Position numbers and translations under genes: made by a program
Assembly (NCBI GenBank): GCA_963668445.1
Contig: OY764335.1
Location: forward strand, 558,001-622,000
DNA: 64,000 bases
Direction: 5' to 3'
Source: Poriferisulfidus sp963668445
GTDB lineage: Bacteria; Pseudomonadota; Gammaproteobacteria; Poriferisulfidales; Poriferisulfidaceae
The notes under the pieces: model-generated
What the model saw: only the letters and a program-made list of their open reading frames with translations
Database searches by the model: none
Told to the model about the DNA's origin: nothing
Shown here: positions 1 to 10,100 of the stretch, one piece after another
Numbering within the stretch: position 1 is the first letter of the stretch
Layout: the number at the start of each line of letters is the position of its first letter

Positions 1-1126
1 GACGGGTAGAACAGGATGATCCAGTAGGACGAGATGATGAAGGTCAGCAGGGTTGCCGTCTGGATCGTATAGGAGGCGGCTTCGCTGATGACGCCGCCAG
101 TCAGCGCCAGCACCGAGATCAGCAGGGAAAATTCGCTGATATTGGCCATGCGCACGCCGACTTCATGCGATCGGTTCGGCTTTTCCCCGCCTTTCCGCAG
201 CAGCGTGCGAAACAGCCACGGCTTGCTGAGCATCACGAAGGCGACCAGCAGCACGGAGGGCAGCATGACATCGCCGAAGGCATGCCAGTTGTATGCGGCG
301 CCGACGGAGAAGAAGAAGATCACCAGGAAGAAATCGCGCAATGGCCGCAGCACTTCCGCAATGTAGTTGGCGATGGGGCTCGCAGCCAGTGCGACGCCGG
401 CGATGAAGGCTCCGGATTCGCTGGACAGGCCAAGGAAAGTGGCCGCTTCCGCCATGCCCAGGCACCAGCCGATGACGACCAGAAAGACGTACTCCTGAAT
501 CTGGTCGAATTTGGTGAACAGCGGCACCAGAACATAGCGTTGCATCAGGAACGCCAAGCCGACGACCGCCGGGAAGCCGATCATCAGGCGCAGGAATTCG
601 TTGCCGACGAAGATTCCGGTCTGCAGTTCGATCAGTAGCAGGATGATGATCGCGATCAAGTCCTGCAGCAGAAGGATGCTGATCATCAGTTCGCCTGTAA
701 TCTGGTGGTGCAGGACGGTGGTCGGCAGCAGTTTCAGGCCGATGATGGTGCTGGAGAACATCAGGGCAGCGCCGATGACGGCTGCATCGATCAGGTTGAA
801 GCCGAGCATATAGCAGATGGCAAAGCCGCCGGCAGCGAAAAAGCCGCTGGTGAGCGTGGTGATGATGGCGGTCTTCTTGAACAGGCCTACCAGTTTCTGG
901 GGCACCAGATTGAGGCCGAGCAGGAACAGCAGGAACGTGATGCCGATATGGGAGACTTCCTGCACCATGTGCACATCCGGAATGAGTCCCAGGCTGTAGG
1001 GGCCGATGAGCAGTCCGAGCAGAATGTAGGCGATGAGCAGGGTTTGCCGGGCGAACAGGGCTAATGTCGCTAAAATAGCCGCACCCGTATAGATCAGGAA
1101 GATGGGAAATACGATATCGCCGTGCA
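1..1126 (-). CDS. Kef-type cation:proton antiporter (CPA2), partial
   Basis: Inner-membrane monovalent cation/H+ antiporter of the CPA2 family, which exchanges K+ or Na+ for protons. Reading the minus strand from an ATG at 1126, the frame is open to the window edge, so about 375 N-terminal residues are present and the C-terminus is missing. The translation starts MHGDIVFPIF and is a string of hydrophobic helices. It includes the family's typical GLLIGPYSLGL and FLLFLLGLNL segments and an SGAFIAGVALAASP segment, as in Na_H_Exchanger domains. Whether an RCK/TrkA-N regulatory domain follows cannot be seen. The gene is divergent from ampD, with about 60 bases between the starts. Confidence 0.85.
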
Positions 1127-1186
1127 TGGGGGAATTCCCGGCAGGTTTCCTATGCTGAAAGCCGTATTCTATCAGGATTTCAGACC

Positions 1187-1741
1187 GTGCGCATGAAAGT
1201 GGCGGCTGGGCTTTTGCACGGCGTGCGCTATGCGGCGTCGCCGAATTGCGATGCGCGTCCGCCCGGATGCGAGCCGGAATTGGTCGTGGTGCATGGCATC
1301 AGTCTGCCGCCCGGGAAATTCGGCAGCGACGCGATCGAACGCTTGTTCATGAATACGCTGGACATCCAGGCGCATCCGTATTTCGAGCGGCTTCGGGGCT
1401 TGTGCGTATCCGCGCATGCCTTGATCCGCCGCGATGGGGAAGTTCTGCAGTTCGTGCCGTTCCATCTTCGGGCGTGGCACGCCGGCGAATCCTGCTATGC
1501 GGGCCGGAAGGATTGCAACGATTTTTCAATCGGCATCGAACTGGAAGGGACGGACGATCAGCCGTATGCCGAAGTGCAGGTGCGGATGCTGGCCGCGATG
1601 ATTCGGGCCTTGTGCGAGTGCTATCCTCGCTTGGGCCCAGACCGCGTGGCAGGGCATAGCGACATTGCGCCGGGGCGCAAGACCGACCCCGGACCGCATT
1701 TCGATTGGGTGGGCTTGCGGGAGCTGCTGGCCGAAGATTAG
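1187..1741 (+). CDS. ampD: 1,6-anhydro-N-acetylmuramyl-L-alanine amidase AmpD
   Basis: Cytoplasmic zinc amidase of peptidoglycan recycling. It cleaves the stem peptide from anhydromuropeptides and so lowers the inducer of AmpR-controlled beta-lactamase. The 184-residue product has the zinc ligands H36 (in VVHGISLPPG), H157 (AGHSDIAPG) and D167 (RKTDPG). The catalytic Glu is in SIGIELEG near 118 and the Lys is near 165. Length and motifs match AmpD of Enterobacteria. The GTG at 1187 is preferred over the in-frame ATG at 1193 because an AGGA sits about nine bases upstream of the GTG. The stop overlaps the stop of convergent msrB by four bases. Confidence 0.95.
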   Translation: MRMKVAAGLLHGVRYAASPNCDARPPGCEPELVVVHGISLPPGKFGSDAIERLFMNTLDIQAHPYFERLRGLCVSAHALIRRDGEVLQFVPFHLRAWHAGESCYAGRKDCNDFSIGIELEGTDDQPYAEVQVRMLAAMIRALCECYPRLGPDRVAGHSDIAPGRKTDPGPHFDWVGLRELLAED

Positions 1742-2175
1742 TCTTGGCGCGATTCCAATTGCAAGGCCGCCGAATTGATGCAGTAGCGCTGGCCGCCCGG
1801 TGCCGGACCGTCGGGGAAGACATGGCCCAAATGCGCGTCGCATCGCGCGCACAGCACTTCCGTGCGGCGCATGCCGAAGCTGAAGTCGTCTTCTTCCGTC
1901 AGGCAGTGCGCCGCGGCGGGCCGTGCGAAACTGGGCCAGCCTGTGCCGGAATCGAACTTGTCCTGCGAATCGAACAGGGCTTGCCCGCAGCAGACGCAGG
2001 CGTAAATGCCGTCCGCATGGCAGTCCCAATAGAGCCCGGCAAAGGCCAGTTCGGTTCCTTTGCGGCGGCATACGGCGTATTGCTCGGCACTGAGCTGTTT
2101 GCGCCATTCGGCGTCGTTGCGGCGAAGCTTGTCCATTCGGGGTCGGGGTTTCTCGGAGGTGTCGCCTTTCATCAT
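1738..2175 (-). CDS. msrB: peptide-methionine (R)-S-oxide reductase MsrB
   Basis: Reduces the R-epimer of methionine sulfoxide in oxidised proteins. The product from the ATG at 2175 has 145 residues. It carries both zinc-binding cysteine pairs (YACVCCG and CARCDAHLGHVF), the WPSF signature after SGTG, and the catalytic cysteine in RYCINSAAL. The frame extends further upstream to 2235, but that stretch is arginine-rich and unlike the family, so the MMKGD start is chosen. A second possible start is the MDKLRRND methionine 13 codons later. It is convergent with ampD with overlapping stop codons. With tpx and the two glutathione genes it forms a thiol-repair theme. Confidence 0.95.
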   Translation of the reverse strand: MMKGDTSEKPRPRMDKLRRNDAEWRKQLSAEQYAVCRRKGTELAFAGLYWDCHADGIYACVCCGQALFDSQDKFDSGTGWPSFARPAAAHCLTEEDDFSFGMRRTEVLCARCDAHLGHVFPDGPAPGGQRYCINSAALQLESRQD

Positions 2176-2258
2176 ACCATTCCGGCGGCAGCGGCGGCGA
2201 ATTTGAGGTACAATGCCGCCTACGCCGACCCACACACCTGATTGATGAGGAGAGCGAT

Positions 2259-2339
2259 ATGACCGGATGGGCTTGGATGGCGCTGGGCGCCGTCGTTCTC
2301 GCCGTGGTGATTATGCAGATCGCCGCGCGCATTAAGTAA
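2259..2339 (+). CDS. 26-residue single-pass membrane peptide
   Basis: An ATG at 2259 opens 26 codons reading MTGWAWMALGAVVLAVVIMQ followed by IAARIK and TAA. A strong purine-rich ribosome site (GATGAGGAGAG, 2244-2253) lies just upstream. The product is almost entirely one transmembrane helix with a short positive tail, which suggests an N-out/C-in inner-membrane micropeptide. It lies between divergent msrB and gshA and is probably first or alone in its transcript. A small hairpin (2341-2356) follows directly. I do not recognise the family. The combination of a clean ribosome site with a perfect TM helix makes a real gene likely. Confidence 0.6.
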   Translation: MTGWAWMALGAVVLAVVIMQIAARIK

Positions 2340-2423
2340 TCTGGCCGAGCGGCCAGCCATCGTCGGCAGCTGCGGCGCGGCGCTCTGGCCGGTGCTTGCG
2401 CGCCGGTTTTCGCTAGAGCTTTG

Positions 2424-4007
2424 ATGCCCCTGAATCCGCGGCTTTTCCAAGCGCGCTTGGATGCGATGCGCACTTCTGGCGTGCGAGCGGAATTGCGCGA
2501 CATCCGAATCGGCTTGGAGCGCGAAGCCTTGCGCGTGGATGCGGAAGCGAATTTGAGTCGGCGTCCACACCCCCCGGAACTGGGTGCAGCTCTGACGCAC
2601 TCCTACATCACGACGGATTACTCCGAGGCGATGCTTGAACTGATTACGCCGCCGGGCCGTCTGGACGAAACGCATGCCTTCCTCGCCGAACTTCATCGCT
2701 ATGCCTACGGCCACCTAGGCGGGGAGAATTTGTGGTGCGGGAGCATGCCCTGCGTGATTGCGGGCGACCCGGACATTCCGCTGGCGCGCTATGGGGAATC
2801 CAATGCCGGGCTCATGAAGACCGTTTACCGCCGCGGGCTCGGCTACCGCTATACCCGATCCATGCAGGTCATCGCCGGCCTGCATTTCAATTGCTCCATG
2901 CCGGACGGTTTCTGGCGGCACGAACAAGGCGGCGTGCCGGATCGTCCGGCGGTCTCCGAACGCTATTTCGGCGTGCTGCGCAATCTGCTGCGGTTCGGTT
3001 GGCTGGTCGCCTACCTGTGGGGCGCCTCGCCAGCGACCTGCCGGCGTTTTCTGGCCCGCAATCCCAGCGACTACGAGCTGGAATCCTTTACGCCGGGGAC
3101 GTATTACGGCCCGTATGCCACATCGCTGCGGCTGGGGGGCATCGGCTACCAAAACAATTTGGGAGCCAGCACCGGCGTGCAGGCCGATTACAACAGTTTG
3201 GCCGGCTATATCCGGAGTCTGGAGCGGGCGACGAGCACGCCGTGCCCGGCCTACGAGCGCATCGGGGTGCGACAGGCGGACAAGTACCTGCAACTGAACG
3301 CGAACCGGCTGCAGATCGAAAACGAGTTCTACAGTTCGGTGCGCCCGAAATGCGTCCCGCACGGCAACGAGCGGCCGATTCGCGCGTTCCGGATGCGCGG
3401 TGTGGAATACGTGGAACTGCGTGCGCTGGACATCAACCCGTTCGAGCCTTGCGGCATCGATCGGACGGCGATGCGGTTTTTGACGGCACTGATCGTCTAT
3501 TGCCTTTTGGATGACAGCCCCGACATGTCCGAAGCCGAGCAGCAGGAGGCGCATGGCAACATGCAGTGGGTCGCGCAGCGCGGGCGAGGTTCGGGCATGA
3601 TGCTGGAGCGCAGCGGCGCGGCTGTGGCGTTGCGCGATTGGGCGGAAGAATTGCTGAAGGACATCCGGCCGGTCTGCGCGCTCTTGGACGACGCGTACGG
3701 GCAGGCGCATTTCGCCCAAGCTTGGCGGCAGCAGCAGAATCGCGTACGGGATGTGACGCAGACCTTGTCCGCGAAGATGGTGGAGGATATGCGGATGCAT
3801 GGCGAGGGCTATGTGGAATGGGTGCTGGCCCGTTCGCAAGCGCATCGAGAGTTCTTCATGCGGCAGCCTCCGGATGCGGCCCTGAACGCGCGGTTGGATC
3901 GGATGGCCGTGCAGTCGCATGTGCAGCAGCAGGCGATGGAAGCGGCGGAACGTGAGACGCCGATGTCGTTCGAGGACTATTTAGCGGCGTACGAGGCGCG
4001 GCGATGA
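2424..4007 (+). CDS. gshA: glutamate-cysteine ligase
   Basis: First step of glutathione synthesis: ATP-dependent joining of L-glutamate gamma-carboxyl to L-cysteine in the cytoplasm. The 527-residue product is the length of the E. coli-type (class I) ligase. It has the N-terminal IGLEREALR motif, the TTDYSEAMLELITPP segment, the FNCSMPDGFW region and LNANRLQIENEFY, all typical. ATG 2424 is taken as the start, although an in-frame TTG precedes it at 2421. The ribosome site is weak (AGAG). The second glutathione enzyme, gshB, is in the same window at 27954 but in a different operon. Confidence 0.95.
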   Translation: MPLNPRLFQARLDAMRTSGVRAELRDIRIGLEREALRVDAEANLSRRPHPPELGAALTHSYITTDYSEAMLELITPPGRLDETHAFLAELHRYAYGHLGGENLWCGSMPCVIAGDPDIPLARYGESNAGLMKTVYRRGLGYRYTRSMQVIAGLHFNCSMPDGFWRHEQGGVPDRPAVSERYFGVLRNLLRFGWLVAYLWGASPATCRRFLARNPSDYELESFTPGTYYGPYATSLRLGGIGYQNNLGASTGVQADYNSLAGYIRSLERATSTPCPAYERIGVRQADKYLQLNANRLQIENEFYSSVRPKCVPHGNERPIRAFRMRGVEYVELRALDINPFEPCGIDRTAMRFLTALIVYCLLDDSPDMSEAEQQEAHGNMQWVAQRGRGSGMMLERSGAAVALRDWAEELLKDIRPVCALLDDAYGQAHFAQAWRQQQNRVRDVTQTLSAKMVEDMRMHGEGYVEWVLARSQAHREFFMRQPPDAALNARLDRMAVQSHVQQQAMEAAERETPMSFEDYLAAYEARR

Positions 4008-4180
4008 GGAATGATATGAGCCCTCTGGGTTCGTCCAAGCCCGATAGAATCAGATGGATTCATGGGCAGGGCCTTGTTCATGCATGCCCGCTGCCAATGT
4101 CCGATTGCCCGAAACGTGAGATTCCGGTACGATTGTCGTGAGTTGGGGAGGCGGCTTGAACTGGCTTCGGCGGCGAAAGG

Positions 4181-7100
4181 TCAGAACATCAGTTCGATTT
4201 TCAGATGGATGCTCAAGCCATTTGCCTCGTTGCTGGCGGCATGTTCGCCGAACACATCCGCGCGCCATTGCGCCATGGCGCCTGTCTCGCGCCCGAACCG
4301 CACACCCAATCGCATTTTCGAGAGGTCGCTGCTGTGTTCCGCCTTGCCAAACCACTCGATCGGCCGCCTCAGCCACGGCGACCACATGCCGTATCCGACT
4401 TCCACTCCCATGGCTGCGGATTCATTCGGTGCTGATCGATCAGCCAGATCGGCGGCGTTCTCCTCCCACATCGTGGACGAGCTGTCGGTTGGCGCGCCCC
4501 ATCGCGGGGACAGCATCAGGGACAGCCCGCGACCGTCCGCGTCTGGATTTTTCTTCAGCGTCACACTCACGCCCCGTTCTTCGTAGTCGCTCTCGGAATG
4601 TGCTGCCAGCCATCGCCCTTGTACATCCAGTGCCCAGCCGTCGACCACACTTTCGAAATACATGCCGCCGGCCAATTCCAGCCCGACTCCTTCGGACCCG
4701 TTGCCACCATCGTAGCGGGCAAACGCCTGCGCGTACGGATTCGTGAAGTTGCCAGCCTCGTCCTCGATTGTCCGGGAATATTCCATTCCGGCACGGACCT
4801 GATGCGCATTCGCTGTCAGGTCGTCAATCTCCAGAATCTCGCCATCGGCTTCCAGCTGGACGTATCCGGCATCGGCCATCAGTGCCCAGCGATGGTCCTT
4901 CCGCTCCGATTCCCCGAGTTCTCGGCGCAAGCCCACCGAAGCCATCTGCATCGATAGGTCTCTGTGCTCGGAATCCGCGCTGTCCATGCCGCTACGCAAG
5001 CTCTCCAATTCGATATCCCCCTCGCCTGCGCCCAGCATCATCCAAACCCCTACACCATCTCCCAAGTCCACATGGGCGTAAGGATGCACACTGGTCAGTT
5101 TCATCTCCATCGTGCCCGACCCGTTTAGACCTTGCTCGCCGAAAGAATAATCCGAATGCGCCCGACGATGCGATACCGCAACTCCGGCGATCCATTGTTT
5201 CTGAATGCGGGCATCAACGCCTACGTAGAACGAGCGCATGTCGCTTTCGTAATGGCCATTGCCATTGATTTCACCGGAGCTTTCCGTGTAGTCGCCCTGA
5301 CCCCAGACGCTCCATTGCGCATGCGACGCTTCACTGCCCGCATTGAGGGAGAAGTCAAAAGTGCTTTCCAACAACCATTCGGTTGTGCTGATGCGAGAGC
5401 CCTCGTCCGTTACCGAGCCTGCTTTGAACCTTTCGATAACATCTAACGCGGCTGGCTGCGTCAAGGTTCGACGGTCGGATTCCGATGTGTCTGGCTCCAG
5501 TCCGGCCATACGAATCACGTCGTCGGGCGGCTTCGCAAACCTCCAATTTAGCACTTGCTGCGTACTTGCCATCATGCTGCCTGCGATTTGGCTCAAGGAG
5601 GCTTCCAAGACTGCCTTTTCCTCAATGGTATCTGTTTGCACCGCGATGGTAAAGGCGGCGGCGGCACTGTTGCCGTCGGCGTCGGTGGCGGTGTAGGTGT
5701 AGCCGGTGGCGGCCTGGGTGCCGCTGGGGGTGCCGGACAGGGTGCGGGTGGCGGCGTCGAAGCTCAGCCCGGGGGGCAGCGCCGGGGTGCCGCTGGTGCG
5801 CGCCAGCGCGTAGCTGAGCGCGCCGTTGCCGCCGCTGGCCAGCGGCAACGCCAAGTCCGTGATTCTGCGGCCTCGTGCATACACCTGGTCGGCAATTGTG
5901 TCGTTCAAGGTTGGAGGGCCCAAGGGGGGGCTCTCTATAGATTCCTGCACCATGATGGTGAAGGTGGCGGTGGCGGCGTCGCCGTCGGCGTCGGTGGCGG
6001 TGTAGGTGTAGCCGGTGGCGGCCTGGGTGCCGCTGGGGGTGCCGGACAGGGTGCGGGTGGCGGCGTCGAAGCTCAGCCCGGGGGGCAGCGCCGGGGTGCC
6101 GCTGGTGCGCGCCAGCGCGTAGCTGAGCGCGCCGTTGCCGCCGGTCGCGGCCGGCAGCACCAGATCGGTGATCGGGCGGCCCTCGGAGTAGGCCTGGTCG
6201 GACGGCGCGGTCACGGCGGGCTGGCTGTTGGACTCGACCGCGAGGCTGAAGGTCGCCGAGTCGGTCTCGCCGTCGGCGTCGGTGACCGCGTACTTCAGGC
6301 TGGCGGTGGCGGCGCTGCCCGGCGTGGTGCCGGACAGGGTGCGGGTGGCGGCGGCGAACGACAGCCAGGCGGGCAGCGCGGTGCCGTCTTCCTTGGTCAG
6401 CGCGTAGCTCAGCGGGGCGTTGCCGCCGGTGGCGGCCGGCAGCTGGTGCGAGACGCTGCGCCCGGTGCCGTAGGTGAGGCCGGCCTGGGACGGCAGGTCC
6501 GGGGCGCTGTTCGCGGCCACCGCGATGGTGAAGGTGGCGGTGGCGGCGTCGCCGTCGGCGTCGGTGGCGGTGTAGGTGTAGCCGGTGGCGGCCTGGGTGC
6601 CGCTGGGGGTGCCGGACAGGGTGCGGGTGGCGGCGTCGAAGCTCAGCCCGGGGGGCAGCGCCGGGGTGCCGCTGGTGCGCGCCAGCGCGTAGCTGAGCGC
6701 GCCGTTGCCGCCGGTCGCGGCCGGCAGCACCAGATCGGTGATCGGGCGGCCCTCGGAGTAGGCCTGGTCGGACGGCGCGGTCACGGCGGGCTGGCTGTTG
6801 GACTCGACCGCGAGGCTGAAGGTCGCCGAGTCGGTCTCGCCGTCGGCGTCGGTGACCGCGTACTTCAGGCTGGCGGTGGCGGCGCTGCCCGGCGTGGTGC
6901 CGGACAGGGTGCGGGTGGCGGCGGCGAACGACAGCCAGGCGGGCAGCGCGGTGCCGTCTTCCTTGGTCAGCGCGTAGCTCAGCGGGGCGTTGCCGCCGGT
7001 GGCGGCCGGCAGCTGGTGCGAGACGCTGCGCCCGGTGCCGTAGGTGAGGCCGGCCTGGGACGGCAGGTCCGGGGCGCTGTTCGCGGCCACCGCGATGGTG

Positions 7101-10100
7101 AAGGTGGCGGTGGCGGCGTCGCCGTCGGCGTCGGTGGCGGTGTAGGTGTAGCCGGTGGCGGCCTGGGTGCCGCTGGGGGTGCCGGACAGGGTGCGGGTGG
7201 CGGCGTCGAAGCTCAGCCCGGGGGGCAGCGCCGGGGTGCCGCTGGTGCGCGCCAGCGCGTAGCTGAGCGCGCCGTTGCCGCCGGTCGCGGCCGGCAGCAC
7301 CAGATCGGTGATCGGGCGGCCCTCGGAGTAGGCCTGGTCGGACGGCGCGGTCACGGCGGGCTGGCTGTTGGACTCGACCGCGAGGCTGAAGGTCGCCGAG
7401 TCGGTCTCGCCGTCGGCGTCGGTGACCGCGTACTTCAGGCTGGCGGTGGCGGCGCTGCCCGGCGTGGTGCCGGACAGGGTGCGGGTGGCGGCGGCGAACG
7501 ACAGCCAGGCGGGCAGCGCGGTGCCGTCTTCCTTGGTCAGCGCGTAGCTCAGCGGGGCGTTGCCGCCGGTGGCGGCCGGCAGCTGGTGCGAGACGCTGCG
7601 CCCGGTGCCGTAGGTGAGGCCGGCCTGGGACGGCAGGTCCGGGGCGCTGTTCGCGGCCACCGCGATGGTGAAGGTGGCGGTGGCGGCGTCGCCGTCGGCG
7701 TCGGTGGCGGTGTAGGTGTAGCCGGTGGCGGCCTGGGTGCCGCTGGGGGTGCCGGACAGGGTGCGGGTGGCGGCGTCGAAGCTCAGCCCGGGGGGCAGCG
7801 CCGGGGTGCCGCTGGTGCGCGCCAGCGCGTAGCTGAGCGCGCCGTTGCCGCCGGTCGCGGCCGGCAGCACCAGATCGGTGATCGGGCGGCCCTCGGAGTA
7901 GGCCTGGTCGGACGGCGCGGTCACGGCGGGCTGGCTGTTGGACTCGACCGCGAGGCTGAAGGTCGCCGAGTCGGTCTCGCCGTCGGCGTCGGTGACCGCG
8001 TACTTCAGGCTGGCGGTGGCGGCGCTGCCCGGCGTGGTGCCGGACAGGGTGCGGGTGGCGGCGGCGAACGACAGCCAGGCGGGCAGCGCGGTGCCGTCTT
8101 CCTTGGTCAGCGCGTAGCTCAGCGGGGCGTTGCCGCCGGTGGCGGCCGGCAGCTGGTGCGAGACGCTGCGCCCGGTGCCGTAGGTGAGGCCGGCCTGGGA
8201 CGGCAGGTCCGGGGCGCTGTTCGCGGCCACCGCGATGGTGAAGGTGGCGGTGGCGGCGTCGCCGTCGGCGTCGGTGGCGGTGTAGGTGTAGCCGGTGGCG
8301 GCCTGGGTGCCGCTGGGGGTGCCGGACAGGGTGCGGGTGGCGGCGTCGAAGCTCAGCCCGGGGGGCAGCGCCGGGGTGCCGCTGGTGCGCGCCAGCGCGT
8401 AGCTGAGCGCGCCGTTGCCGCCGGTCGCGGCCGGCAGCACCAGATCGGTGATCGGGCGGCCCTCGGAGTAGGCCTGGTCGGACGGCGCGGTCACGGCGGG
8501 CTGGCTGTTGGACTCGACCGCGAGGCTGAAGGTCGCCGAGTCGGTCTCGCCGTCGGCGTCGGTGACCGCGTACTTCAGGCTGGCGGTGGCGGCGCTGCCC
8601 GGCGTGGTGCCGGACAGGGTGCGGGTGGCGGCGGCGAACGACAGCCAGGCGGGCAGCGCGGTGCCGTCTTCCTTGGTCAGCGCGTAGCTCAGCGGGGCGT
8701 TGCCGCCGGTGGCGGCCGGCAGCTGGTGCGAGACGCTGCGCCCGGTGCCGTAGGTGAGGCCGGCCTGGGACGGCAGGTCCGGGGCGCTGTTCGCGGCCAC
8801 CGCGATGGTGAAGGTGGCGGTGGCGGCGTCGCCGTCGGCGTCGGTGGCGGTGTAGGTGTAGCCGGTGGCGGCCTGGGTGCCGCTGGGGGTGCCGGACAGG
8901 GTGCGGGTGGCGGCGTCGAAGCTCAGCCCGGGGGGCAGCGCCGGGGTGCCGCTGGTGCGCGCCAGCGCGTAGCTGAGCGCGCCGTTGCCGCCGGTCGCGG
9001 CCGGCAGCACCAGATCGGTGATCGGGCGGCCCTCGGAGTAGGCCTGGTCGGACGGCGCGGTCACGGCGGGCTGGCTGTTGGACTCGACCGCGAGGCTGAA
9101 GGTCGCCGAGTCGGTCTCGCCGTCGGCGTCGGTGACCGCGTACTTCAGGCTGGCGGTGGCGGCGCTGCCCGGCGTGGTGCCGGACAGGGTGCGGGTGGCG
9201 GCGGCGAACGACAGCCAGGCGGGCAGCGCGGTGCCGTCTTCCTTGGTCAGCGCGTAGCTCAGCGGGGCGTTGCCGCCGGTGGCGGCCGGCAGCTGGTGCG
9301 AGACGCTGCGCCCGGTGCCGTAGGTGAGGCCGGCCTGGGACGGCAGGTCCGGGGCGCTGTTCGCGGCCACCGCGATGGTGAAGGTGGCGGTGGCGGCGTC
9401 GCCGTCGGCGTCGGTGGCGGTGTAGGTGTAGCCGGTGGCGGCCTGGGTGCCGCTGGGGGTGCCGGACAGGGTGCGGGTGGCGGCGTCGAAGCTCAGCCCG
9501 GGGGGCAGCGCCGGGGTGCCGCTGGTGCGCGCCAGCGCGTAGCTGAGCGCGCCGTTGCCGCCGGTCGCGGCCGGCAGCACCAGATCGGTGATCGGGCGGC
9601 CCTCGGAGTAGGCCTGGTCGGACGGCGCGGTCACGGCGGGCTGGCTGTTGGACTCGACCGCGAGGCTGAAGGTCGCCGAGTCGGTCTCGCCGTCGGCGTC
9701 GGTGACCGCGTACTTCAGGCTGGCGGTGGCGGCGCTGCCCGGCGTGGTGCCGGACAGGGTGCGGGTGGCGGCGGCGAACGACAGCCAGGCGGGCAGCGCG
9801 GTGCCGTCTTCCTTGGTCAGCGCGTAGCTCAGCGGGGCGTTGCCGCCGGTGGCGGCCGGCAGCTGGTGCGAGACGCTGCGCCCGGTGCCGTAGGTGAGGC
9901 CGGCCTGGGACGGCAGGTCCGGGGCGCTGTTCGCGGCCACCGCGATGGTGAAGGTGGCGGTGGCGGCGTCGCCGTCGGCGTCGGTGGCGGTGTAGGTGTA
10001 GCCGGTGGCGGCCTGGGTGCCGCTGGGGGTGCCGGACAGGGTGCGGGTGGCGGCGTCGAAGCTCAGCCCGGGGGGCAGCGCCGGGGTGCCGCTGGTGCGC

